Shown: positions 46,509 through 54,356 of the stretch, piece by piece
Numbering within the stretch: position 1 is the first letter of the stretch
How the letters are laid out: each line of letters begins with the position of its first letter
Assembly: GCF_017051705.1 (NCBI RefSeq)
Contig: NZ_JAFIDJ010000001.1
Span: forward strand, 558,001-622,000
Length of the DNA: 64,000 nt
Reading direction: 5' to 3'
Origin: Algoriphagus lutimaris
Lineage (GTDB): Bacteria > Bacteroidota > Bacteroidia > Cytophagales > Cyclobacteriaceae
The notes under the pieces: model-generated
Told to the model about the DNA's origin: nothing
Databases searched by the model: none
What the model saw: only the letters and a program-made list of their open reading frames with translations
Position numbers and translations under genes: made by a program

Positions 46509-47768
46509 ATGAGTATACAAGAAAATAATCAATTACTTCGCTTTACCACTGCAGGTTCTGTTGATGATGGAAAAAGTACATTAATCGGTAGACTGTTGTA
46601 TGATTCCAAATCTATATTTGAGGATCAGATCGAGGCAGTTAAAACTTCCTCCGAAAAAAAAGGATTTGACTATGTAGATTTATCCCTTTTAACTGATGGC
46701 TTAAAGTCAGAAAGAGAACAAGGAATTACTATTGATGTAGCTTACCGTTATTTTGCAACACCAAAGCGTAAATTTATCATTGCTGATACTCCAGGACATA
46801 CCCAATATACAAGAAATATGGTGACAGGGGCGTCAACTGCTAATCTTGCCATTATTTTGGTGGATGCTCGAAAAGGACTATTGGAACAAACATATAGACA
46901 TTCATTTATTGCCTCCTTATTGAAAATTCCTCATGTAGTAGTATGCGTAAATAAAATGGATTTAGTGGATTATTCAGAGGAGGTGTACAATAAAATTGTA
47001 GCAGATTATGAAGCATTTTCTAGTAAACTAGATATCAAGGATGTTCAGTTTGTTCCAATTTCTGCATTGAAAGGAGATAACGTGGTGGATCGTTCCAAGA
47101 ATATGTCTTGGTATGAAGGGTCTACGCTTTTATACCATTTGGAACACGTTCATATTGCTTCTGACTTTAACCATATTGATTGCAGATTCCCTGTTCAAAT
47201 GGTAATCCGCCCTCATACATTGGAGTTTCAAGACTTTAGGGGTTATGCAGGAAGAATTGATGGAGGCATATTTAAAGCAGGTGATGAAGTAAAGGTTTTA
47301 CCCTCTGGGTTTACTTCTAAAATTAAATCAATTGAATTGAATGGAGAGCCTATAAAAGAGGCATATGCGCCTATGTCAGTCACCATGACTTTGGATGATG
47401 AAATTGATATCAGTAGGGGTGATATGATTGTAAGGCCAAATAACCAACCTCATACCGAACAAGATTTAGAGGTAATGGTATGTTGGATGAATCAAAAATC
47501 ATTACAAAATAGAACCAAGCTTATTGTAAAGCATACTACGAAGGAGTGCCAAGCTTTGTTAAAGGATATCCAATACAAAGTAGATGTAAATACCTTGCAT
47601 AGAATAGAAGATATTCAGGAAATAGGGATGAATGATATTGCAAGAGTTTCTATCCGCACGGCATCTCCAATCTTTTTTGATTCTTATAGCAAAAATAGAC
47701 AAACTGGTTCTATCATTTTGATAGATCCGAATACTAATGAAACTGTTGGCGCTGGAATGATTATTTGA
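46509..47768 (+). CDS. cysN: Sulfate adenylyltransferase large subunit (GTPase)
   Basis: This 419-residue EF-Tu-like GTPase drives ATP sulfurylase. G1 is G-S-V-D-D-G-K-S-T (16-24), G3 is D-T-P-G-H, G4 is N-K-M-D and G5 is I-S-A-L-K. The length matches CysN without a CysC extension, consistent with the separate cysC gene. The cys operon is interrupted after this gene by the GxxExxY cassette. Confidence 0.97.
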   Translation: MSIQENNQLLRFTTAGSVDDGKSTLIGRLLYDSKSIFEDQIEAVKTSSEKKGFDYVDLSLLTDGLKSEREQGITIDVAYRYFATPKRKFIIADTPGHTQYTRNMVTGASTANLAIILVDARKGLLEQTYRHSFIASLLKIPHVVVCVNKMDLVDYSEEVYNKIVADYEAFSSKLDIKDVQFVPISALKGDNVVDRSKNMSWYEGSTLLYHLEHVHIASDFNHIDCRFPVQMVIRPHTLEFQDFRGYAGRIDGGIFKAGDEVKVLPSGFTSKIKSIELNGEPIKEAYAPMSVTMTLDDEIDISRGDMIVRPNNQPHTEQDLEVMVCWMNQKSLQNRTKLIVKHTTKECQALLKDIQYKVDVNTLHRIEDIQEIGMNDIARVSIRTASPIFFDSYSKNRQTGSIILIDPNTNETVGAGMII

Positions 47769-47775
47769 GGATGAT

Positions 47776-47802
47776 ACCACCAAGGGCACCAAGATCACAA
47801 AG
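47776..47802 (+). repeat. Left nonamer repeat arm of the GxxExxY cassette
   Basis: Three 9-bp units ACCACCAAG, GGCACCAAG, ATCACAAAG (pattern NNCACNAAG) lie 8 bp after the cysN stop and 16 bp before the small ORF. The related direct copy at 48240-48266 and inverted copies at 48206-48224 and 48312-48338 bound the ORF on the other side. Confidence 0.8.
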
Positions 47803-47817
47803 ATTTTTTTATAAAGT

Positions 47818-48198
47818 TTGATAGAGGATAAAACTGAGGAAATATTTAAAAGTGTTTTAGATGCTTGCTTTAAAGTCCATAAAACTTTAGGTCCTGGTTT
47901 ATTAGAAAGTGCTTATGAGGTTTGCCTTATTTATGAACTTCAAAAAATGGGGTTAAAAGCAAGATCACAAGTTGCTCTACCTGTAATGTATGAAAATATC
48001 AAGCTGGATGCTGGGTATAGAATTGATTTGTTAGTCGAGGGATTGGTTATAGTGGAGTTAAAAGCAGTTGATGAATTAAATCCAATTCATATGGCTCAAG
48101 TCCTTACCTATCTAAAATTATCTAAGATGAAATTAGGCTTGTTAGTCAATTTCAATGTCAAACTTTTAAGAAACGGGATTAAAAGAATAATCCTTTAA
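47818..48198 (+). CDS. GxxExxY family protein (PD-(D/E)XK nuclease-like)
   Basis: This 126-residue protein carries the family motif G-P-G-L-L-E-S-A-Y (G-x-x-E-x-x-Y) and, after it, R-I-D-L-L-V-E-G-L-V-I-V-E-L-K, which fits the D-(x)n-E-x-K core of PD-(D/E)XK nucleases. The start is TTG at 47818; an in-frame stop lies two codons upstream and no earlier ATG exists. Function is unknown. The family is multicopy in several Bacteroidota and planctomycete genomes. The gene sits inside an otherwise continuous cys gene set and is enclosed by inverted nonamer repeats, so it looks like an inserted cassette rather than a sulfate enzyme. Confidence 0.85.
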   Translation: MIEDKTEEIFKSVLDACFKVHKTLGPGLLESAYEVCLIYELQKMGLKARSQVALPVMYENIKLDAGYRIDLLVEGLVIVELKAVDELNPIHMAQVLTYLKLSKMKLGLLVNFNVKLLRNGIKRIIL

Positions 48199-48205
48199 AA
48201 ATAAA

Positions 48206-48338
48206 CTTTGTGCGCTTTGTGGTTAAATAAAAATGATGAACCACCAAGAACACTAAGATCACAAAGTTATTTTTCAAACAAAAAATTAAAGGGTATTCTC
48301 AAACCAATTTACTTAGTGTCCTTTGTGCGCTTTGCGGT
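48206..48338. repeat. Right repeat cluster of the GxxExxY cassette
   Basis: Three copies of the nonamer element follow the ORF: inverted at 48206-48224 (CTTTGTGCGCTTTGTGGTT), direct at 48240-48266 (units ACCACCAAG, AACACTAAG, ATCACAAAG) and inverted at 48312-48338 (reverse complement units ACCGCAAAG, CGCACAAAG, GACACTAAG). The last two form an imperfect hairpin around a 45-nt loop. The end lies 8 bp before the cysQ ATG. Confidence 0.8.
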
Positions 48339-48346
48339 AAAAAATT

Positions 48347-49105
48347 ATGATTGATATAAAACAACTCACCTCCCTAGCCAAAGAAGCCTCCTTAGCCGCC
48401 GGCAAGGCCATCCTGGAAATTTATAACTCAGCTGATTTTGGTGTTGAATTGAAAGGGGATAACTCACCGCTAACCAAAGCAGATCAAGCAGCCCATCAGG
48501 TTATCGTAAAGTATTTAGAGGAGACTGGATTACCTGTTCTATCAGAAGAAGGAAAAGATATCCCTTTCGAGGTAAGGGAAAATTGGAAATATTTCTGGAT
48601 GGTAGATCCTCTGGATGGAACGAAAGAATTTATTAAAAAGAATGGGGAGTTTACAGTAAATATCGCCTTAATACATCAAGGTAAACCAGTAATAGGAGTA
48701 GTGTATGCTCCGGTATTAAAATGGATGTATTGGGGTAATGAAGAGGATGGAGCTTGGAAAAAAGAAGCGAAGGAAGCTCCATTTCAATTGGAAAAACAAG
48801 TGAATAAAGAAGTCAAAACCATAGTGGCTAGTCGTTCACATTTAAGTTCAGAAACACAAGAGTTTATAGATCAATACCCAGGAGTGGAAGTAATTTCCAT
48901 GGGCTCGTCTTTAAAATTTATGTTGGTAGCTGAAGGAAAAGCTCAAATTTATCCACGTTTTGCACCTACTATGGAATGGGATACAGCTGCTGCTCATGGA
49001 GTAATTTTATCGGTAGGAGGTGAAATAATTCAAGCAACTAATACATCACCAATGGAGTACAACAAAGAAAAATTATTGAATCCTTGGTTCATTTGTAAAT
49101 GTTGA
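48347..49105 (+). CDS. cysQ: 3'(2'),5'-bisphosphate nucleotidase
   Basis: This 252-residue inositol-monophosphatase-fold enzyme removes 3'-phosphoadenosine 5'-phosphate (PAP), the by-product of PAPS use. Metal-site motifs are P-L-T-K-A-D, L-S-E-E-G, W-M-V-D-P-L-D-G-T-K-E-F and M-E-W-D-T-A-A-A-H-G, all complete. It lies in line with cysC, cysD and cysN but is separated from cysN by the GxxExxY cassette, so it may now depend on read-through or its own promoter. Confidence 0.95.
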   Translation: MIDIKQLTSLAKEASLAAGKAILEIYNSADFGVELKGDNSPLTKADQAAHQVIVKYLEETGLPVLSEEGKDIPFEVRENWKYFWMVDPLDGTKEFIKKNGEFTVNIALIHQGKPVIGVVYAPVLKWMYWGNEEDGAWKKEAKEAPFQLEKQVNKEVKTIVASRSHLSSETQEFIDQYPGVEVISMGSSLKFMLVAEGKAQIYPRFAPTMEWDTAAAHGVILSVGGEIIQATNTSPMEYNKEKLLNPWFICKC

Positions 49106-49141
49106 GGTTTTTAATTTTGAAAATATTCATTATTTGAGGAT

Positions 49142-49165
49142 TGTACATTTTTTTTAAAATGTACA
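49142..49165. promoter_or_regulatory. Perfect AT-rich palindrome behind cysQ
   Basis: TGTACATTTT and AAAATGTACA form a 10-bp perfect inverted repeat with a 4-T spacer, 37 bp behind cysQ and 234 bp before the MraY-like gene. No T-run follows on the plus strand, so it is more likely an operator or weak terminator than a strong terminator. Confidence 0.4.
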
Positions 49166-49398
49166 GATTCTCATCAAATTGGTGAGTTGAGTTTAATGCT
49201 TCAATTTCCAATACTTTAGGTTTGGAATTAATTTTTTTTGCAAAAAAAAATGTTTTTCAAATAAGAATAAGCACTAATAATTATCAAAATAAAGCATTTG
49301 GTAATTATTAAATTTACTGGCTGTATTTTATTTTATTGTTAATGGCAAGCCATTTGCATTAAAGATTCTTAAATTTACGTGAGACTAACCACTATTTT

Positions 49399-50556
49399 AT
49401 GTTTTTTATTTTAGCTACTATTACAGCCTTTTCTGTAGGTTTTTTAGTAACTCCCATTTTAATCCAAGTATTGAGAAAAGCAAAAATCGGGGACGTTCCC
49501 GGGGGAAGGAAAATTCATAAATCATTTGTTCCTTCTATGGGAGGGATTGGTTTCTTTATCGCAGCAGCTATGACTCTGTTAATTTGGGCTTGGCAATTCC
49601 CTTTACCTGATATTAAGTATATTTTGGGAGGTATACTTTTTATGTTTTTTGTTGGATTAAGGGACGATATTGTAGAATTAAAAGCTTCCAGAAAATTGCT
49701 TGGACAATTAATGGCTGTATTACTAGTAGTGGTTCTTGCTGATATCAGAATTAAAACTTTTCATGGATTCTTGGGAATAGAGGAATTGCCTATTGCAGCA
49801 AGTTATATTTTCACAACCGTAGTCTTATTAGCCTTAACAAATGGATTTAATCTAATTGATGGCCTTGATGGATTAGCTGGAACGATTGCTATCATTACGC
49901 TTGCTTGTCTCGGAGGATGGTTTTTAGTTCAAGGAATTGAAAGTTATGCATTGATCAGTTTTGTGTTTATGGGAGGGATTCTTTCTTTTCTAGCCTTTAA
50001 TTGGCACCCAGCCAAAATCTTTATGGGGGATACGGGTTCATTGACGATTGGATTCACGTTGGCTACACTTATTGTGGCCTTTATGGAAATCAATGAAGGT
50101 CTTCCGAGTAATACTTTTTTGAAATTTGATTCTACTTTTTCGATTTCCGTGGCCTTGATGATTTTCCCATTGTATGACATGGCAAGAGTCTTCACTCGTC
50201 GCCTTTTACAAGGGAAAGGGCCTATGACTCCAGACAAATCTCATGTACATCATTTTATGATGCGTATGGGATTACAACATAATCAAGTAGCATTGATTTT
50301 AGGAAGTCTACAATTTTTGATGATTGTCTTAGCATTTACCTTGAGAGATTATTCAGATCATATTGTTTTGCCAATTTTATCTGTTTTGGTAATTTTCTTA
50401 GGTTGGAGATTAGATCAAGTCACTGTTGTTTATTTAAAGAAGAAGGTGGAGCTTGAGCCCAAGGTTTTGGAATTAAGGGAGATGAAAGCCAAAAAGATTA
50501 AAAAAGTTAAAATCAAAACAGAATCCTTAAGTGAAAGTCCAGTTAATTTGAATTAA
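49399..50556 (+). CDS. MraY/WecA-family polyprenyl-phosphate sugar-1-phosphate transferase, copy 1
   Basis: This 385-residue polytopic enzyme transfers an amino-sugar phosphate to undecaprenyl phosphate, starting lipid-linked repeat units. Motifs: L-R-D-D-I-V-E-L (Mg-binding Asp pair), N-G-F-N-L-I-D-G-L-D-G-L-A-G, G-D-T-G-S-L and the cytosolic H-V-H-H-F-M-M-R-M-G. It resembles WecA/TagO rather than peptidoglycan MraY. The Lys-rich C-terminal tail is cytoplasmic. A same-length paralogue lies 1.4 kb downstream. A 293-bp AT-rich region precedes it and a strong terminator follows, so it is probably an independent transcription unit. Confidence 0.92.
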   Translation: MFFILATITAFSVGFLVTPILIQVLRKAKIGDVPGGRKIHKSFVPSMGGIGFFIAAAMTLLIWAWQFPLPDIKYILGGILFMFFVGLRDDIVELKASRKLLGQLMAVLLVVVLADIRIKTFHGFLGIEELPIAASYIFTTVVLLALTNGFNLIDGLDGLAGTIAIITLACLGGWFLVQGIESYALISFVFMGGILSFLAFNWHPAKIFMGDTGSLTIGFTLATLIVAFMEINEGLPSNTFLKFDSTFSISVALMIFPLYDMARVFTRRLLQGKGPMTPDKSHVHHFMMRMGLQHNQVALILGSLQFLMIVLAFTLRDYSDHIVLPILSVLVIFLGWRLDQVTVVYLKKKVELEPKVLELREMKAKKIKKVKIKTESLSESPVNLN

Positions 50557-50599
50557 TATTCGTTTTCGAATACTAAGAATAAAGGTATAAATTAAGGAT

Positions 50600-50635
50600 G
50601 CCCCCAAAAGTTCGCCTACTTTTGGGGGCTTTTTT
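50600..50635 (+). terminator. Strong intrinsic terminator
   Basis: An 11-bp perfect stem, GCCCCCAAAAG with CTTTTGGGGGC, encloses an 8-nt loop and is followed by six Ts. It lies 43 bp after MraY-like copy 1. Confidence 0.95.
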
Positions 50636-50956
50636 GTGCAATAATTCAGATGACATTTTTTAAAATCATAGGTTTCATCCCTATTGGGAAAGTATTCATC
50701 TATCTTCCAATTGAAAGGGGCACGCTTGTTCATATTTTTGGTCTTTAAAAAACTTTTCTAATTGGACATGATCTTTAATCCTTTCGCTGCCTCCCATACT
50801 AGGGAGGAAATCCCTAGCCTTTAAAGGAATAGTCAATTATTGAAGTTTAGGGGACTGGAGATTAACCTGTTTATTGATTAAAAAATATCAGAAATGCTAT
50901 AAAAATTAATGTGTTCTGTGGTTCATTTTGAAAATTTAATGCTCCAAGAGCTTTTT
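50636..50956. other. Intergenic region with two competing hairpins
   Basis: Between the terminator and the minus-strand sugar transferase lie about 320 bp without a convincing gene. At 50790-50807 CCTCCC pairs with GGGAGG, and at 50799-50817 CTAGGGA pairs with TCCCTAG; they share the GGGA block and exclude each other. A 33-codon minus-strand frame (50696-50797) starts inside this structure but has no recognisable product. Confidence 0.4.
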
Positions 50957-51658
50957 TTAGTAAGCCATATCATCTCCTTCAAATAAGGATTTAATAGTAG
51001 TGAGCATGATTTTAATATCAAATAGAGGATGCCAATTTTTAATGTAATAGATATCCAATTTATATCTAAAGTAGATGGAGTGGGAAAGAACTGTTTCCCC
51101 TCGATACCCTTTAATTTGAGCTAAACCGGTAATCCCAGGTTTTACCAAATGTCTATTTTCATACCCCTTTATTTTTTTAGAATACTCTTCATTTTGAGCT
51201 ACGATCAGAGGTCTTGGTCCTACAATAGACATGTTACCATAGATGACGTTAAAGACTTGGGGTAATTCATCAATACTCGTTTTTCTCAAAATCCTTCCAA
51301 TTCGCGTAACTCTTGGATCATTTTTAGTGGCTTGCTTTAGATCATCTTCTTTTTCAATCTTCATAGATCGAAATTTGTAGCAATTAAAAGTTGTATTATT
51401 AATTCCTCCCCTGGTTTGTTTAAAAAATACAGGACCTTTTGAATCCAATTTGATTAGGATCGCAACGATGGGAAACATCCACCACCCGAAGAAGATCATA
51501 AACCCAAAAGCTCCAGCTAAATCAATTATCCTTTTGAAAGTAAGATTGTACCAATTATAATAGGGGGAGTGAATTGAATCACTACTTTCATTTTTGGGCT
51601 TTGTTGGACTAACATATACCTCAAATTTTTCATTTTTTCTGAAAATATTATTAGTCAT
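50957..51658 (-). CDS. Sugar-phosphate transferase, bacterial sugar transferase family (WcaJ C-terminal type)
   Basis: This 233-residue monotopic phosphoglycosyltransferase has one membrane re-entrant helix at about 40-65. Catalytic and binding segments are F-N-C-Y-K-F-R-S-M, D-E-L-P-Q-V-F-N-V-I-Y-G-N-M-S-I-V-G-P-R-P and V-K-P-G-I-T-G-L-A-Q-I. It has no N-terminal multi-spanning CoA-binding-like domain, so it is the short form of the family. It attaches the first sugar phosphate to undecaprenyl phosphate. It is the only minus-strand gene within the capsule locus, lying between the two MraY-like paralogues. Confidence 0.92.
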   Translation of the reverse strand: MTNNIFRKNEKFEVYVSPTKPKNESSDSIHSPYYNWYNLTFKRIIDLAGAFGFMIFFGWWMFPIVAILIKLDSKGPVFFKQTRGGINNTTFNCYKFRSMKIEKEDDLKQATKNDPRVTRIGRILRKTSIDELPQVFNVIYGNMSIVGPRPLIVAQNEEYSKKIKGYENRHLVKPGITGLAQIKGYRGETVLSHSIYFRYKLDIYYIKNWHPLFDIKIMLTTIKSLFEGDDMAY

Positions 51659-51893
51659 TATTAAAAAAGCTTTTTTAGGAAACTTAAATTCTATTAAAGT
51701 TTAAAATTGGGTAATTTTGAAAATTCATCAAAAAAAAAGATTGAATATTTGTGAATACACATAATTGCAGATGATCTTAAAAATTAAGCTGAATTTTGAT
51801 TTTTTTTAAATTATTCAGAAAAGATAGTTCAAAATTGTTGCCATTTTAGGGTTAAATACGTTAAAAGGAGAAAATGTTTTCATTATTGGGCCT

Positions 51894-51901
51894 TATTTTT
51901 G
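51894..51901 (+). promoter_or_regulatory. Consensus -7 promoter element before MraY-like copy 2
   Basis: TATTTTTG matches TAnnTTTG and lies 27 bp upstream of the ATG at 51929, in the 270-bp AT-rich divergent region shared with the minus-strand sugar transferase. The -33 element is not clear. Confidence 0.45.
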
Positions 51902-51928
51902 TTTTTTTGTTAATCCAAACCATTTCAC

Positions 51929-53086
51929 ATGTTTTATATACTCGCTTTTTTATCATCTTTTGCCACAGCCTTTTTATTTTTTCCTGTACTGATTCAACTA
52001 TTCACCAAATATAAGTTGTCAGATTCCCCAGGGGGTAGGAAAATTCATCAACATGTGGTTCCTTCCATGGGAGGGATCGGTTTCTTTATGGCTGCAACCA
52101 TTTCTTTGGGAATATGGATATGGCAATTTTCATTACCAGATATACGGTATGTATATGGGGGTATTTTACTGATGTTTTTTGTAGGGTTGAGAGATGATTT
52201 TGTGGAATTGAGAGCTTCCAAGAAATTACTGGGCCAATTGATCTCTGTTTTATTGGTTGTAGTGGTAGCGGATATTCGTGTTCGTAGTTTTCATGGCTTC
52301 CTCGGCATCCACGATTTAAATCTTTTTGCAAGTTACTCTTTCTCCACCTTGGTTTTATTGGCCTTAACGAATGGGTTTAATCTCATTGATGGACTGGATG
52401 GCTTGGCAGGAACCATCGCTTTGATTTCTCTAAGCTTATTGGGGGCCTGGTTTTATCTGCAGGGAGTGGAAAGTTATGCCTTGATTAGTTTTACTTTTTT
52501 GGGAGGTGTTTTAGCCTTTTTGATTTTCAATTGGCATCCTGCAAAAATCTTTATGGGGGATACCGGTTCATTGACTTTAGGCTTTACACTTGGAACCTTA
52601 ATCATCGCTTTTATGGAAATCAATGAGGGTTTACCCGAAGGTGCTTTTATGAAATTTGAACCTACCTTTGGCATGTCTGTCGCATTGATGATTTATCCTT
52701 TGTATGATATGGCAAGGGTTTTTGTGAGGAGGATTTCTCAAGGGAAAGGCCCCATGAGTCCAGATAAATCCCATGTGCATCATTTCTTAATGCGAATGGG
52801 TTTGAAGCATAATCGCGTGGCTTTGTTACTGGGATTTTTGCAGTTTGCTATAATTTTGTTGGTATTTATATTAAAAGATTTTTCTGATAATTTACTGATC
52901 CCCTTAATTTCAGGCATCGTATTTGTTTTGGGATGGAGATTAGATCAAATCACTGTAAAATATGTGAAGAAAAAAGTTAATCTTTCTCCCAGAGTTTTGG
53001 AAACTAGGAAGAAAGGATCTAAAAAGAAAACAAAGGCAACGGTAGATCGGGAGGGTTTAAAAGATAGTACCATCAATCTAAATTAA
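51929..53086 (+). CDS. MraY/WecA-family polyprenyl-phosphate sugar-1-phosphate transferase, copy 2
   Basis: This 385-residue paralogue of the gene at 49399 is collinear along its whole length and keeps every motif: L-R-D-D-F-V-E-L, N-G-F-N-L-I-D-G-L-D-G-L-A-G, G-D-T-G-S-L, H-V-H-H-F-L-M-R-M-G. Differences concentrate in the first 35 residues and the Lys-rich tail. By eye about two thirds of residues are identical. It would also load an amino-sugar phosphate on undecaprenyl phosphate, perhaps a different one or for another polymer. It is divergent from the short sugar transferase gene and 129 bp upstream of the aminotransferase gene. Confidence 0.92.
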   Translation: MFYILAFLSSFATAFLFFPVLIQLFTKYKLSDSPGGRKIHQHVVPSMGGIGFFMAATISLGIWIWQFSLPDIRYVYGGILLMFFVGLRDDFVELRASKKLLGQLISVLLVVVVADIRVRSFHGFLGIHDLNLFASYSFSTLVLLALTNGFNLIDGLDGLAGTIALISLSLLGAWFYLQGVESYALISFTFLGGVLAFLIFNWHPAKIFMGDTGSLTLGFTLGTLIIAFMEINEGLPEGAFMKFEPTFGMSVALMIYPLYDMARVFVRRISQGKGPMSPDKSHVHHFLMRMGLKHNRVALLLGFLQFAIILLVFILKDFSDNLLIPLISGIVFVLGWRLDQITVKYVKKKVNLSPRVLETRKKGSKKKTKATVDREGLKDSTINLN

Positions 53087-53215
53087 TAGCCACTTCTATT
53101 CTATCTCTGGAATATTCTTAAAACCCACTTTTATATTACCTGCACATTAGTTATTCGGTGTTGGGATTTTGTTCTATAAGTGGTATGTTTAAACTGTTTT
53201 ACACTATATTAATAA

Positions 53216-54355
53216 ATGGCATACAGAATCCCTCTTTCTTTTCCGGTATTTGGCGGTAATGAAAAGTGTTATACTGAACAGGCTATAGCATCGGGAAATT
53301 TGGCTACATATGGGTCCTTTATTAATAAATTTCAAAACAAACTTTCCAAAAAGATTAAGACACATCAGGCGGTAGCCTTGAATTCGGGTACTTCTGCGCT
53401 CCATTTAGCAATGGTATTATTAGGAGTAGGACCTGGAGATGAGGTGATCTGCCAATCTTTTACTTTTTGTGCCTCGGCAAACCCAATCGTCTATTTGGGA
53501 GCTCAACCAATTTTCGTGGATAGTGAAAAAGATACCTGGAATATCTCCCCGGAGATATTGGAAGATGCTATTCTATCTCGTATTGCATTCGGGAAAAAGC
53601 CAAAGGCTATTGTGTTGGTTCACCTGTTTGGAATGCCTGCAAAAATCAATGAATTGATGGAGGTCGCAAACAAATATAATATTCCGGTGATAGAGGATGC
53701 TGCAGAGGCAGTAGGCAGTAAATACGAAGGAAAGTCCTGCGGTACTTTCGCAGATATTGGGATATTTTCCTTTAATGGAAACAAAATCATTACATCAGGT
53801 GGGGGAGGAGCGATTATAGCCAACAATACGGAGTTAATCCAAAAAGCTGCGCATTTATCTACTCAGGCTAGAGAAGATCTGCCCTATTACCAGCATCTAG
53901 AGATTGGCTACAATTACAAGATGAACAACTTGACAGCAGCCGTTGGATTGGCTCAGCTTGAAAAGCTGGAAAGTTTTGTTAAGAAAAGAAGGGAAATTAA
54001 TACCCGGTATAGAAATTTACTAGCTGATTTTCCTGGGATATCCTTTCATCAGGAAAGAACTGAAAGTGAATCCAACTATTGGCTGACCACTATTTTGATC
54101 GATGAGGAGAAAACAGGTTTTTCTAATGATAGATTGAGGGCTGTTTTATTGAATAATGGAATTGAAACCAGATTTTTGTGGAAACCTCTTCATTTGCAGC
54201 CTGTATTTAAAAAAGCTCCATTTTATGGAGGGAGAGTAGCTGAAAAATTATTTAGTAATGGTCTTTGCCTACCCAGTTCATCCAGTTTGAGCATGGATCA
54301 GCAACAGGAAATTGTTGGGATTATCGAGAAGGAAATTCAAAAAAGTTATTTCTAA
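53216..54355 (+). CDS. DegT/DnrJ/EryC1-family sugar aminotransferase (PglE-like)
   Basis: This 379-residue PLP enzyme transfers an amino group to a UDP-4-keto-6-deoxy sugar. L-N-S-G-T-S-A-L-H-L lies at the cofactor phosphate, V-I-E-D-A-A-E-A is the Asp for the pyridine nitrogen, and F-S-F-N-G-N-K190-I-I-T-S-G-G-G-G is the Schiff-base Lys. The sequence type resembles PglE/PseC-group enzymes. It is followed 1 bp after its stop by a PglC-like transferase, and a PglF/WbpM-like dehydratase lies 0.9 kb further, so a UDP-4-amino-4,6-dideoxy-GlcNAc product is expected. Confidence 0.92.
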   Translation: MAYRIPLSFPVFGGNEKCYTEQAIASGNLATYGSFINKFQNKLSKKIKTHQAVALNSGTSALHLAMVLLGVGPGDEVICQSFTFCASANPIVYLGAQPIFVDSEKDTWNISPEILEDAILSRIAFGKKPKAIVLVHLFGMPAKINELMEVANKYNIPVIEDAAEAVGSKYEGKSCGTFADIGIFSFNGNKIITSGGGGAIIANNTELIQKAAHLSTQAREDLPYYQHLEIGYNYKMNNLTAAVGLAQLEKLESFVKKRREINTRYRNLLADFPGISFHQERTESESNYWLTTILIDEEKTGFSNDRLRAVLLNNGIETRFLWKPLHLQPVFKKAPFYGGRVAEKLFSNGLCLPSSSSLSMDQQQEIVGIIEKEIQKSYF

Positions 54356-54356
54356 A

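Noticed and set aside
46509-47768. CysNC fusion protein
   Set aside because: The protein ends after the EF-Tu-like domains (419 residues) and a separate cysC gene is present.
47559-47798. 79-codon antisense frame at the cysN end as a toxin or antitoxin partner of the GxxExxY gene
   Set aside because: It lies antisense to the conserved cysN C-terminus and ends in the nonamer repeat; no sign of an independent gene.
50527-50733. 68-codon frame (-) behind the first MraY-like gene
   Set aside because: It runs through the perfect intrinsic terminator at 50600-50635 and into the antisense of the MraY-like gene; no family resemblance.
50696-50797. 33-codon frame (-) beginning M-G-G-S-E-R-I-K
   Set aside because: Its composition looks protein-like, but it is short, lacks a ribosome site and cannot be matched to anything; kept only as a note.
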